Source of the DNA: Acidobacteriota bacterium
GTDB taxonomy: Bacteria > Acidobacteriota > Vicinamibacteria > Vicinamibacterales > SCN-69-37
Direction: 5' to 3'
Assembly: GCA_016716905.1 (NCBI GenBank)
Contig: JADJUS010000015.1
Location: 29,788-93,787, forward strand
DNA: 64,000 bases
Part shown: positions 43,754-51,722 of the stretch, one piece after another
Layout: every line of letters starts with the position of its first letter
Position numbering within the stretch: the stretch's first letter is position 1
The notes under the pieces: model-generated
Database searches by the model: none
The model's input: the letters and a program-made list of their open reading frames with translations, nothing else
What the model was told of the DNA's origin: nothing
Position numbers and translations under genes: made by a program

Positions 43754-44472
43754 GAACGGCCCAGCATGTCATCGGCCAGAGGCTGCAGAAGCGGATAGAT
43801 CAAGTCCGCCATCATGCGCTGGCCCACGGCCGTTGGATGAATCCCATCTTCCTGATTGAGTTCGGGCACTCCCGCAACGCCCTGCAACAGGAAGGGCAAA
43901 AACGTGACCTGGTACTTAACGGCCAGGTCTTGATAGATCGCTCGAAACTCGGCGCGAAACTGGATGCCCATATTGGAGGGCGCTTCCATCCCGGCCAACA
44001 GCACGCGCACGCCTTTTTTGTGCGCCGCTTCAATAATCTGCGACAGGTTCTGCCGGGTCTGCGTGGGAGACTGCCCTCGCATCGCATCATTCGCGCCCAG
44101 CGCCACGACGAGGATCTTCACGGTTGGCTCAAGCACCCACTCGAGGCGGCGCAGGCCGGACGCCGTCGTATCGCCGCTGATGCCGGCGTTGACCACATCG
44201 ATGCGGGTGTAACCGTCGGCATTAAATTTGTCCTGCAGCAATGACGGAAACGCTTCGGCCTGGAGCAGGCCAAACCCGGCCGTCAGGCTATCGCCGAGGA
44301 CGGCAATCTGCAGGCGCGGCGGTTCGGCGCCGGTCGCGGCCGCCTGCTCGGCCTCGGTCAACACGGTGGGCTCTTTTAACTGCCGGCCGCACGCAGCCTC
44401 GCGCACAGAGCAGCCGACCGCCAACAGCAGCAAAACCCCGGAACCCAGGAAAGAAACGCGTGATCGTGTCAT
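43750..44472 (-). CDS. TesA-like GDSL esterase/lysophospholipase, lipoprotein
   Basis: The 240-residue enzyme has a lipobox signal ('GVLLLLAVGC', Cys near residue 21) and the SGNH hydrolase blocks: 'AVLGDSLTAGFGL' (Ser nucleophile), 'NAGISGDTT', 'LGANDAMRG' and 'DGIHPTAVG' (Asp-x-x-His). TesA acts on acyl-CoA or lysophospholipid; E. coli TesA is periplasmic and soluble, whereas the Cys here suggests membrane attachment. First gene of the tesA-ybbA-ybbP-type operon. Start ATG 44472. Confidence 0.88.
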   Translation of the reverse strand: MTRSRVSFLGSGVLLLLAVGCSVREAACGRQLKEPTVLTEAEQAAATGAEPPRLQIAVLGDSLTAGFGLLQAEAFPSLLQDKFNADGYTRIDVVNAGISGDTTASGLRRLEWVLEPTVKILVVALGANDAMRGQSPTQTRQNLSQIIEAAHKKGVRVLLAGMEAPSNMGIQFRAEFRAIYQDLAVKYQVTFLPFLLQGVAGVPELNQEDGIHPTAVGQRMMADLIYPLLQPLADDMLGRS

Positions 44473-44520
44473 GGTTCGCTCTTTCCAGTTATTGTATGCC
44501 GTGCATCCTTGGAACCCCTG

Positions 44521-44769
44521 ATGGCGCGCGGTTGGGAGAGCAAGTCTGTCGAATCTCAACAGGACGATCGCGACGCTGCTGCGGCGGCGGCCAAACGCGG
44601 CCCGGTGACTCCTGAAGAGGCCGCCCGACGCGCCCGCCGGCAAACCCTGGAGGCGGCACTGGCCCGGGCCCGCGCCGACCGCCTCACGGCCGTGCATCCA
44701 TCACATCAACAGATGCTGGACCACGCCATCGCCGCCCTGACCGACCAACTGCAACAGGATCACTCATGA
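44521..44769 (+). CDS. Short conserved protein beginning MARGWESKSVE
   Basis: The 82-residue protein starts 'MARGWESKSVESQQDDRDAA' and is otherwise rich in Ala and Arg with a helical C-terminus ('HPSHQQMLDHAIAALTDQL'). I have seen this N-terminal motif as a conserved small acidobacterial/proteobacterial protein without known function. It overlaps the next gene by ATGA, so it is co-translated with an amino-acid permease. It is divergent from the TesA-like gene, with 48 bp between. Confidence 0.7.
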   Translation: MARGWESKSVESQQDDRDAAAAAAKRGPVTPEEAARRARRQTLEAALARARADRLTAVHPSHQQMLDHAIAALTDQLQQDHS

Positions 44770-46073
44770 GTTTCCGGCGCGCCCTCGGCCCGTTCGACGC
44801 AACGATGATCGTCATCGGCGGCATCATCGGGTCTGGCATCTTCATCAACCCGTACCTCGTCGCCCGCCAGCTCGACTCCACCGGCCTCGTCCTGCTCGCC
44901 TGGGTCGCCGGCGGCGCCATCGCACTCGCGGGCGCATTTGCTTACGCGGAACTTGGACAACGCCTCCCACGCGCGGGCGGTCAGTACGTGTACCTCAGCG
45001 AAGCGTGGCACCCGCTCGTGGGTTTTCTCTACGGCTGGGCTCTGCTCTTCATGATTGAAACCGGTGCCATGGCGGCCGTCGCCATCACCTTCGCGCAGTA
45101 CGCGTCGCGCATGACTGGAGGCACAGGGGCCGACCCACAACTCATCGCCGTCGCAGCCATCGTCGTCCTCTCAGTGATCAATTACGTCGGCGTCAAACCG
45201 GGCAGCCAGGTGCTGAACGTCTTTGTGATCCTGAAGGTGGCGGCGATTGGCGCGCTGATCCTGTTTGCGTGGAGTGGGCCGGCTGCACCTGGATGGATGA
45301 CCGCCGTGCGCATCGACGACACACCCTCAACAGCCCTGACGTTTGGCGTCGCCTTGATTCCAATCCTGTTCGCCTACGGCGGGTGGCAGAACGCGAACTA
45401 CGTGGCTGAAGAAATGCGCGACCCTCGACGTGACCTGCCCAAGAGCCTCATCCTCGGCACGTTTGTGGTGGTGGCGGTGTACCTGCTGGCGAACGTGGCA
45501 TATGTGCGCACACTCGGCCTCGACGGTTTGGCGGCCACCGAAACGCCGGCGGCAGAAGCCGCAGGCCGATGGTTTGGATCACTGGGAGAGCGACTCATCG
45601 CCGGTGCGATTGCGATCTCCACGTTCGGCTTCCTCAACCTGGCGATCCTCGCTCCCACGCGCGTGTATTTTGCGATGGCGCGCGATGGAGTCTTTGTGCC
45701 CGCGCTGGCCCGCCTGCATCCCCGCTTTCAGACACCCGCATGGGCCATCGTTGTGCAGTCGGCCTGGGCCATCGTGCTCACGCTGACCGGCACCTACGGC
45801 GACCTGCTCAACACCGTGGTGTTCGCGGATTGGATCTTCTTCGGTCTCACCGTCGCGGGCCTGCTGATCCTGCGCAGCCGCCAGCCAAATACCGATGGAT
45901 TCCGCACGCCGTGGTATCCGTGGCTGCCCGGAGCATTTGTCGTGGTTGCGCTCGTGGTGGTCTACAGCGTCGTCTCCACTGACCCGTGGCGCTCGGCGGC
46001 CGGCGCGGCGCTCCTCTTGTTGGGCGTGCCGGTCTATTATCTATTCAGGCGACAGTCACGACATGCTCAATGA
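44766..46073 (+). CDS. APC-family amino-acid permease
   Basis: The 435-residue protein has about 12 membrane helices and the APC motif 'IVIGGIIGSGIFINP' in the first, with 'PILFAYGGWQNANYVAEEM' in the sixth. It is probably an amino-acid/proton symporter or exchanger. The next gene is an aminotransferase overlapping by 11 bp, so the two likely act on one amino acid. Confidence 0.88.
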   Translation: MSFRRALGPFDATMIVIGGIIGSGIFINPYLVARQLDSTGLVLLAWVAGGAIALAGAFAYAELGQRLPRAGGQYVYLSEAWHPLVGFLYGWALLFMIETGAMAAVAITFAQYASRMTGGTGADPQLIAVAAIVVLSVINYVGVKPGSQVLNVFVILKVAAIGALILFAWSGPAAPGWMTAVRIDDTPSTALTFGVALIPILFAYGGWQNANYVAEEMRDPRRDLPKSLILGTFVVVAVYLLANVAYVRTLGLDGLAATETPAAEAAGRWFGSLGERLIAGAIAISTFGFLNLAILAPTRVYFAMARDGVFVPALARLHPRFQTPAWAIVVQSAWAIVLTLTGTYGDLLNTVVFADWIFFGLTVAGLLILRSRQPNTDGFRTPWYPWLPGAFVVVALVVVYSVVSTDPWRSAAGAALLLLGVPVYYLFRRQSRHAQ

Positions 46074-47157
46074 ACCTCTGGCGCCGTACATGCTCTGGGC
46101 GAAGACCCGTGAGCCGGCCGAGATCGATCTGGCCGGCAGCAACCTCCTGCCGTGCTCGATTGAAGATCTCCCTGGCGCCGCCGAAGCCCTTGAGCTGAGC
46201 GCAAGCAACGACAACGGTTATGCCCCGCTCGTCGAGGCCATCGCCGCACACAAACAGGTACCGGTCAACCGCATCATGACGGGTGGCGGATGTTCGGGCG
46301 TCAACTTCATGGCGATTGCCGCGCTCGTGGGCGCGGGTGACGACGTGCTCGTTGAGCAGCCCGGCTACGACCCGCTGGTTGGCGCGTGTCAACTCATGGG
46401 CGCCCGGGTCAGGCGTTTCGCGCGACCGTTCAGTAGAGGATTCAGAATCGACCTGCAGGCGCTTGAAGCGGCGGTCACCCCCGCCACCCGTCTCATCATC
46501 GTCAGCTCACCGCACAACCCCTCGGGCGTTTCGCTCGATGCCGAAATTCTCCGGGGCCTCGTGGCGATCGCTGAACGTGCCCGGGCTCACGTGCTGGTGG
46601 ATGAGGTCTACCTCGACGCGGTCAACCTCGCTGCAGGTGATGACGCGCTGAATCCGTCGGCGTCGGAGCTTGAGGGGCCGGTGATTGTCACCGCCAGCCT
46701 GACCAAGTCCTTCGGCCTCGCCGGCCTCAGATGCGGATGGGCCGTCGCCCCGCCAGAGATCGTCACGCGCATGCACCGCGTACGCGATCTGGTTGATGTC
46801 ATCGGGAGCGTCCCTTCCGAGCGGTTGTCGGCGTTTGCGTTCAGCCAGATGCCCGCGCTCAAGGCTCGCACGCGACAATTGCTGACGGCGAACCTGACGA
46901 TCGCCCGCAAGTTCATGGCGGCTCACCCGCAGCTCTCGGCCACGGAAAAGCCCCGCGCCAACGTCACGTTTCCGAGACTGGCCGGCGTGCCCGATACGAG
47001 TACGTTTGTGGATAGCCTTGCAGCGACGGCAGGTGTTGCAGTGGCCGCAGGCCGGTACTTCGATGCACCCGAACACATCCGGATCAGCCTGGCTGGCCGG
47101 ACCGATCGCCTGGCTGAAGGGCTTAGTCGCCTGAGCCAGGCACTTGATTCCTTCTGA
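46063..47157 (+). CDS. PLP-dependent aminotransferase (class I/II)
   Basis: The 364-residue enzyme has 'SSPHNPSGV' and the PLP Lys motif 'TASLTKSFGLAGLRCGW', with 'LVDEVYLDA' supplying the Asp that contacts the cofactor. It transfers an amino group between an amino acid and a keto acid. The substrate is unknown; the coupled permease suggests an imported amino acid. Start ATG at 46063. Confidence 0.87.
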   Translation: MLNEPLAPYMLWAKTREPAEIDLAGSNLLPCSIEDLPGAAEALELSASNDNGYAPLVEAIAAHKQVPVNRIMTGGGCSGVNFMAIAALVGAGDDVLVEQPGYDPLVGACQLMGARVRRFARPFSRGFRIDLQALEAAVTPATRLIIVSSPHNPSGVSLDAEILRGLVAIAERARAHVLVDEVYLDAVNLAAGDDALNPSASELEGPVIVTASLTKSFGLAGLRCGWAVAPPEIVTRMHRVRDLVDVIGSVPSERLSAFAFSQMPALKARTRQLLTANLTIARKFMAAHPQLSATEKPRANVTFPRLAGVPDTSTFVDSLAATAGVAVAAGRYFDAPEHIRISLAGRTDRLAEGLSRLSQALDSF

Positions 47158-47166
47158 GGTCACTAC

Positions 47167-48108
47167 ATGAATCGACGTTCCGTCCTCTCGATCGCGCTTG
47201 GCACTCTCGTGTTCTGCGGCGCTGCCGCAGTGAATTCTGAACAAGCTTCTTCGCCGGTTCGCCGCGACCAGTTGCTGGCCGACCTGAAGACGCTGTCGGC
47301 TGATGACATGGAGGGCCGCCTGGTGGGCTCACCCGGCGGCGCCAAGGCGCGTGCCTTTGTCATCGAGCGGTTCAAGGCGGCGGGCCTCAAGCCCTTCGGC
47401 GCCTCGTTTGAGTCTCCATTCACCTTCACGGGCGGCCGCGGCGCCGCTGCGGCCGAGCGCCAGGGCATCAACGTGCTGGGCCTCGTCACCGGCACGCGCG
47501 AACCCAACCGCTACATCGTCATCTCCGCGCACTACGACCACATCGGGGTTCGCAACGGGGTCACCTTCAATGGCGCCGACGACAACGCGTCCGGGACGGC
47601 CGCCCTCTTTGCCCTGGCGGAGTACTTCGTGAAGAACCCGCCGGCACACTCCCTGATCTTCGCGGCGTTTGATGCGGAAGAAAGTGGCCTGCGCGGCGCC
47701 CGGGCGTTTGTGGCAAAGCCGCCCGTGGACGCGGCGTCGCTCATCATCAACCTGAACATGGACATGATCGGCCGCGACGCCAACAACCTCCTCTACGTTG
47801 TGGGAACGACTTCGCAGCCATCGCTCAAGCCGGTCATTGAACGTGTGGCCGCGTCGGCCACCGTGAAGCTGACCATGGGTCATGACGACCCGGCGAAGAA
47901 GGACATCGAAGACTGGACGAATTCGTCCGACCACGCGCCGTTCTGCCAGGCGAAGATCCCCTGCCTCTACTTCGGCGTTGAGGACTTCGAGAACCACCAC
48001 AAGGCCACCGACAAATACGACACGATGACCTACGACTTCTACGTTCGCGTCGTCGAGACGATGATCGCGGTGACCAGGGCGTTCGACGCCGCACCGCCGC
48101 CACGGTAG
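47167..48108 (+). CDS. M28-family secreted aminopeptidase
   Basis: The 313-residue protein has a signal peptide (to about residue 23) and the M28 zinc ligands: 'HYDHIG' (His), 'GADDNASGTAAL' (Asp), 'DAEESGLRG' (Glu-Glu), 'NMDMIGRD' (Asp) and 'SSDHAPF' (His). It is a co-catalytic zinc aminopeptidase or related hydrolase in the periplasm or outside. It ends 36 bp before DUF4010, with a heptamer array between. Confidence 0.88.
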   Translation: MNRRSVLSIALGTLVFCGAAAVNSEQASSPVRRDQLLADLKTLSADDMEGRLVGSPGGAKARAFVIERFKAAGLKPFGASFESPFTFTGGRGAAAAERQGINVLGLVTGTREPNRYIVISAHYDHIGVRNGVTFNGADDNASGTAALFALAEYFVKNPPAHSLIFAAFDAEESGLRGARAFVAKPPVDAASLIINLNMDMIGRDANNLLYVVGTTSQPSLKPVIERVAASATVKLTMGHDDPAKKDIEDWTNSSDHAPFCQAKIPCLYFGVEDFENHHKATDKYDTMTYDFYVRVVETMIAVTRAFDAAPPPR

Positions 48109-48141
48109 GGTCCAGAGTCCAGAGTCCAGCGTCCAGGGTCC
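48109..48141 (+). repeat. Heptamer array (GTCCAGA/GTCCAGG) between genes
   Basis: Four to five GTCCAGA/GTCCAGC/GTCCAGG units fill the gap between the M28 peptidase stop and the DUF4010 start. The unit is the same as that inside the coding gene at 16951-17045. Confidence 0.85.
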
Positions 48142-48144
48142 GCG

Positions 48145-49413
48145 ATGACGTTTGAATCTAGCGCGTTGTGGAATGTGGTGGTGGCGGTGCTGGGCGGCCT
48201 GGCCGTGGGGCTGGAGCGCGAGTGGAGCGGCCACGCTTCTGGCCACAACGCCCGGTTCGCGGGACTTCGCACGTTCACCATGATGGGTCTCATCGCGGGC
48301 TTAAGCGGCGTGTGGTGGACGTCCGGCATGCAGGGCCCTGCGATTGTTGTCCTCGCTGGCACCGCCGGCATCATCGTGATGGCGTATGTGGTGGGCAGCC
48401 GCCACGACGTGGAAGCCACCACTGAAATTGCGGCGTTCGTGGTCCTGGCGGCCGGCGTGATGGCGGGCGTCGGACAAATCTCGTTCGCCTCCGGGACCAT
48501 CGCCATCACGGTTCTGCTGCTCGCTGAAAAATCGCGCCTGCACGGCATGGCCACGCGGCTCGGTGAAACCGAGATGCTGGCGGCCGCGCGATTTGCCGTC
48601 ATGGCGACCGTCGTGTTGCCGGTACTGCCGCGTGAGATTGGCCCCTGGGGTCCCCTCGGCCTCGTGTATCCGCGCCAGCTCTGGATGCTGGTGCTGTTTT
48701 TTTCAGGTCTCAGTTTCGTTGGCTTCCTGGCGCGCCGGGCGTTCGGCGAACATCGGGGCTACGCCATCGCGGGTGTTCTGGGTGGCCTGGTGTCGTCCAC
48801 CTCGGTCACGCTGACCTTCTCGCGCCTGAGCCGGGAGCATCCGGATGATGAGCGGGCGCTCGCATCAGGCGTACTCGGCGCCAACGTGGTGTTGTTTCCG
48901 CGTGTACTGCTGGCGAGCTTCGTCCTGGCTCCCGCCCTGACGGCTGCCCTCTGGCCGGCATTCGTCGCTCCCGTGCTTATTGGCCTCGTGCTGTTCTTTC
49001 TCGGCGTGCGGGATGCCGGTGCGGCGACGCGCGCGACCGGTCCAAGAAACCCACTGGAGATCGTGGCGGCTCTGCAGATGGCCGCCATTTTTCAGGTGGT
49101 GCTATTTGGTGTGGCGCTGGCGGAGGCGAGGTTTGGCAACGCGGGGCTGTACGCGTCTGCCGCTGTCCTGGGATTGTCCGACGTGGATGCGCTGACCGTG
49201 TCCATGGCCCAACGCGCTGCCGCAGATACGCCCGCTGCGGTAGCGGCCGGAGCGCTCACGCTGGGCGTACTCGCGAATACCCTGGTCAAGATGACGATCG
49301 CCCTGGTGATTGGCCGGGGCCGATACCGTGTGCGCACGGGCGCCGGCCTCGGACTGCTTGCCGCAGCGCTGGGCGCCTGGTTGGCGGTAGGCCGGGCGTG
49401 GTTGGCGCTGTAG
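48145..49413 (+). CDS. MgtC/SapB and DUF4010 family membrane protein
   Basis: The 422-residue protein has about 11-12 membrane helices. The N-terminal part ('VVVAVLGGLAVGLEREWSGH') matches the MgtC domain, and the C-terminal part, with 'LYASAAVLGLSDVDALTVSM', is the DUF4010 pattern. The function is unknown; MgtC relatives affect magnesium or acid adaptation. No other ion-transport gene adjoins it. Confidence 0.83.
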   Translation: MTFESSALWNVVVAVLGGLAVGLEREWSGHASGHNARFAGLRTFTMMGLIAGLSGVWWTSGMQGPAIVVLAGTAGIIVMAYVVGSRHDVEATTEIAAFVVLAAGVMAGVGQISFASGTIAITVLLLAEKSRLHGMATRLGETEMLAAARFAVMATVVLPVLPREIGPWGPLGLVYPRQLWMLVLFFSGLSFVGFLARRAFGEHRGYAIAGVLGGLVSSTSVTLTFSRLSREHPDDERALASGVLGANVVLFPRVLLASFVLAPALTAALWPAFVAPVLIGLVLFFLGVRDAGAATRATGPRNPLEIVAALQMAAIFQVVLFGVALAEARFGNAGLYASAAVLGLSDVDALTVSMAQRAAADTPAAVAAGALTLGVLANTLVKMTIALVIGRGRYRVRTGAGLGLLAAALGAWLAVGRAWLAL

Positions 49414-49420
49414 AGCATCG

Positions 49421-49488
49421 AACGTAGCTCGGGCTGCTCCTCAAGCCCGAGTGCCGCCTCGGCCTTGAAGAACAGGCCGAGCTACGTT
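49421..49488. repeat. REP-like doublet / bidirectional terminator
   Basis: The outer inverted repeat is AACGTAGCTCGG with its complement. Each arm forms its own hairpin: CTCGGGCTG with CAAGCCCGAG on the left, and CTCGGCCTTG with CAGGCCGAG on the right. It lies between the convergent DUF4010 and SPFH genes. The layout resembles paired REP sequences. Confidence 0.8.
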
Positions 49489-49514
49489 TCTGCGCCCTCC
49501 TACGTTTCCCCGCG

Positions 49515-50435
49515 CTACTTCCCGTCAGCCGTCTTGAACACCTTGGTCGCCATCGCGACCATGCCCGCCACGTCGGCCACGTTGGCCGGCAGGATGAGCG
49601 TGGTGCTCTTCTGCGCCAGGTTCCCGAACTGCTCCACGTACTGCTGGGCCACTCGCAACTGCGTGGCTTCGATGCCGCCGGGCTGACGAATAGTCTCGGC
49701 CACCAGGCGAATGCCTTCGGCTGTGGCCGTGGCGACGGCCATGATCGCGGCCGCCTGGCCTTCCGCCTCGTTGATCTGCTGCTGACGGCTGGCTTCCGAC
49801 GCCTTGATGACCTGCTGCTTCTCGCCTTCGGCGGTGTTGATCGCCGCGTCGCGCTGACCTTCCGAGGTCAGAATCACCGCGCGCTTCTCACGCTCGGCAC
49901 GCATCTGCTTTTCCATCGCCGCCAGCACGTCATGCGGAGGTGTGATGTTCTTGATTTCGTACCGCAGCACCTTGACGCCCCAGGCTTCCGAGGCCTTGTC
50001 GAGTTCGGTCACCAGCGCGGCATTGATGTTCATGCGCTCTTCAAACGAGCGATCGAGATCGATCTTGCCGATCTCACTTCGCAACATGGTCTGCGCCAGT
50101 TGCGTGATCGCGAAGCCGAAGTCGGAGATCCCGTACGACGCCCGCTCGGGATTCAGCACCTTCAGGTACAGGATTCCGTCCACGCCGACCTGCACGTTGT
50201 CGCGTGTGATACACACCTGCGCCGGAATATCGATCGCCACTTCCTTCAGCGAGTGGCGATACCTGATGACGTCCAGAAACGGGATCAGGATGTGGAATCC
50301 GGCCGACAGAATGCCGTGGAACCGGCCGAGGCGTTCGACGACAAACGCGCTCTGTTGCGGCACCACCACCGCCGTCTTGGCGATGACAATGATGACGAGC
50401 AGGGCAAGGACACCGAGAACGATTGTGCTTTCCAT
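49515..50435 (-). CDS. SPFH/Band 7 protein, QmcA/paraslipin type
   Basis: The 306-residue protein has an N-terminal membrane helix, the SPFH domain ('VVPQQSAFVVERLGRFHGIL'), 'DIPAQVCITRDNVQV', and a long coiled coil rich in Glu/Ala/Gln ('RDAAINTAEGEKQQVIKASE'). It scaffolds membrane microdomains and often acts with NfeD proteins, encoded next upstream with a TAATG overlap. Confidence 0.9.
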   Translation of the reverse strand: MESTIVLGVLALLVIIVIAKTAVVVPQQSAFVVERLGRFHGILSAGFHILIPFLDVIRYRHSLKEVAIDIPAQVCITRDNVQVGVDGILYLKVLNPERASYGISDFGFAITQLAQTMLRSEIGKIDLDRSFEERMNINAALVTELDKASEAWGVKVLRYEIKNITPPHDVLAAMEKQMRAEREKRAVILTSEGQRDAAINTAEGEKQQVIKASEASRQQQINEAEGQAAAIMAVATATAEGIRLVAETIRQPGGIEATQLRVAQQYVEQFGNLAQKSTTLILPANVADVAGMVAMATKVFKTADGK

Positions 50436-50884
50436 TACGAGTGGGCTCCTTCTGGTTCAATCTCGAGCATCAAGCCGTCGACACGCACGACGCGGCACCG
50501 CATGCCACGGGGCAGGGTGGACAACGTCGTGTTTCTCGCCGACCATGCCGCGCCGCGCACCTCGACCTTCCCGATCTCCCCGGCGCCGATCGGCGCTTCC
50601 ACGTGGCCGATCTCGCCCACGAGGGCGTCCACCTCCGGCCGTTGAGGGTCGCGCTGGATCGCCTTGAGCAACCTCGCCCGGAACAAGACCAACGAGATGA
50701 TCGACAACACCGAGAACATCAGTAACTGGGTCCACACGGGGCCGGCCAGGCCGAAGCCGGCAAGCGCACCCACGATGATCGCGCTCACACCAAAGAAGAT
50801 CACAAAGAACCCGCCGGGCGTGGCGAGTTCAACCAGGACCAGCAGAAGTCCGATTACGAGCCAATGCCACCACAGTAGTTCCAT
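50435..50884 (-). CDS. NfeD-family membrane protein
   Basis: The 149-residue protein has two or three helices followed by the OB-fold NfeD C-terminal domain ('DALVGEIGHVEAPIGAGEIG', 'VRGAAWSARNTTLSTLPRGM'). The short NfeD1b type pairs with SPFH/stomatin proteins in membrane-domain assembly. It precedes and overlaps the SPFH gene. Confidence 0.87.
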   Translation of the reverse strand: MELLWWHWLVIGLLLVLVELATPGGFFVIFFGVSAIIVGALAGFGLAGPVWTQLLMFSVLSIISLVLFRARLLKAIQRDPQRPEVDALVGEIGHVEAPIGAGEIGKVEVRGAAWSARNTTLSTLPRGMRCRVVRVDGLMLEIEPEGAHS

Positions 50885-50902
50885 AGGAATACTCCGGGGA
50901 GA

Positions 50903-51295
50903 TCATACTCGGGAAAGGCGGGCGCCCACGACCGGCCCCAGGGCAAACGCCAGAACGACAGCGAACGCGAACCAGGTGGGCTGCGGAAAAAACACCAGGC
51001 CAATCACGCCCAGAATCATCTGAAAGGCGCCGACGGCGGCGGCGTGAGCCAGCGGTTTTGACGGCGCGAGCCGCGCGGCGACATACCCACCGGCGAGGGG
51101 CCCGAGGAAACACGCGGCCACGACCACCGCCAACGACTCAGTCGGCCGGACTGTACCGAGCGCCGCTGCCCCCTGTGCGGTGTTGGGCTCGATGCCCATC
51201 AGCATCTGCAGCAGCGCCTGGCCAATCTGCTCCGCCAGCGAGAGCACCACGACCCCGACCACGATCCCCGCAACGACGGCAATGAGCGACTTCAT
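50903..51295 (-). CDS. Small polytopic membrane protein, unknown
   Basis: The 130-residue protein has about four membrane helices ('SLIAVVAGIVVGVVVLSLAE', 'LAVVVAACFLGPLAGGYVAA', 'AVGAFQMILGVIGLVFF', 'FAFAVVLAFALGPVVGA'). No family is recognised. It stands upstream of the nfeD-qmcA pair on the same strand, 18 bp away. Confidence 0.65.
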   Translation of the reverse strand: MKSLIAVVAGIVVGVVVLSLAEQIGQALLQMLMGIEPNTAQGAAALGTVRPTESLAVVVAACFLGPLAGGYVAARLAPSKPLAHAAAVGAFQMILGVIGLVFFPQPTWFAFAVVLAFALGPVVGARLSRV

Positions 51296-51332
51296 TACGC
51301 GTTATTCTATGCTTTGGCGACAAAAGAGCTTT

Positions 51333-51607
51333 TTCACCATGAAGGTCCATGAAGATCCATGGAGGCTTACTGGACCCGTTGGGTAAGCGCGAGTTTGGGT
51401 GCCGCCTTCGGCGGCACGCGAGATCGGAGGGAAGGCACAAACGAACGCAGGCATAGGACCTCTGAGGTCGTTTCGTGAGGTCAGTGTTAAACGACCTCAG
51501 AGGTCTTTCGGCTGCGTTCGTTTGTGCCTTCCCTCCGATCTCGCGGCCCCGGCGTAGCCGGGCCCCCAAACTCGCCCTTCATGGAGCTTCATGTGCTTCA
51601 TGGTGAA
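51333..51607. repeat. Long imperfect inverted repeat, family A copy 2 (about 275 bp)
   Basis: The ends are again TTCACCATGAAGG and its complement. The arms contain GATCGGAGGGAAGGCACAAA and the core GACCTCTGAGGTCGTTT. Here the GCCGCCTTCGGCGGC hairpin is on the left and the CCCGGCTACGCCGGG type (in arm orientation) on the right, so this copy is in the opposite orientation to the one at 13251. It ends 21 bp before the tRNA-Leu gene. Confidence 0.9.
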
Positions 51608-51628
51608 TGCCCTGACAAGCGCTTTCGG

Positions 51629-51714
51629 GCCGGGGTGGCGAAACTGGCAGACGCACAGGACTTAAAATCCTGAGTGCCGCAAGGCACGTGTGGGTTCGAT
51701 TCCCACCCCCGGCA
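51629..51714 (+). tRNA. tRNA-Leu (anticodon TAA)
   Basis: An 86-nt cloverleaf with acceptor stem GCCGGGG paired to CCCCGGC, discriminator A at 51714, the anticodon loop ACTTAAAAT (anticodon TAA), a long variable arm (GTGCCGCAAGGCAC) and a T-loop GGTTCGATTCC. The long variable arm and anticodon give Leu(UUA). CCA is not encoded. The integrase gene ends 8 bp beyond its 3' end. Confidence 0.95.
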
Positions 51715-51722
51715 CTTTCCTT

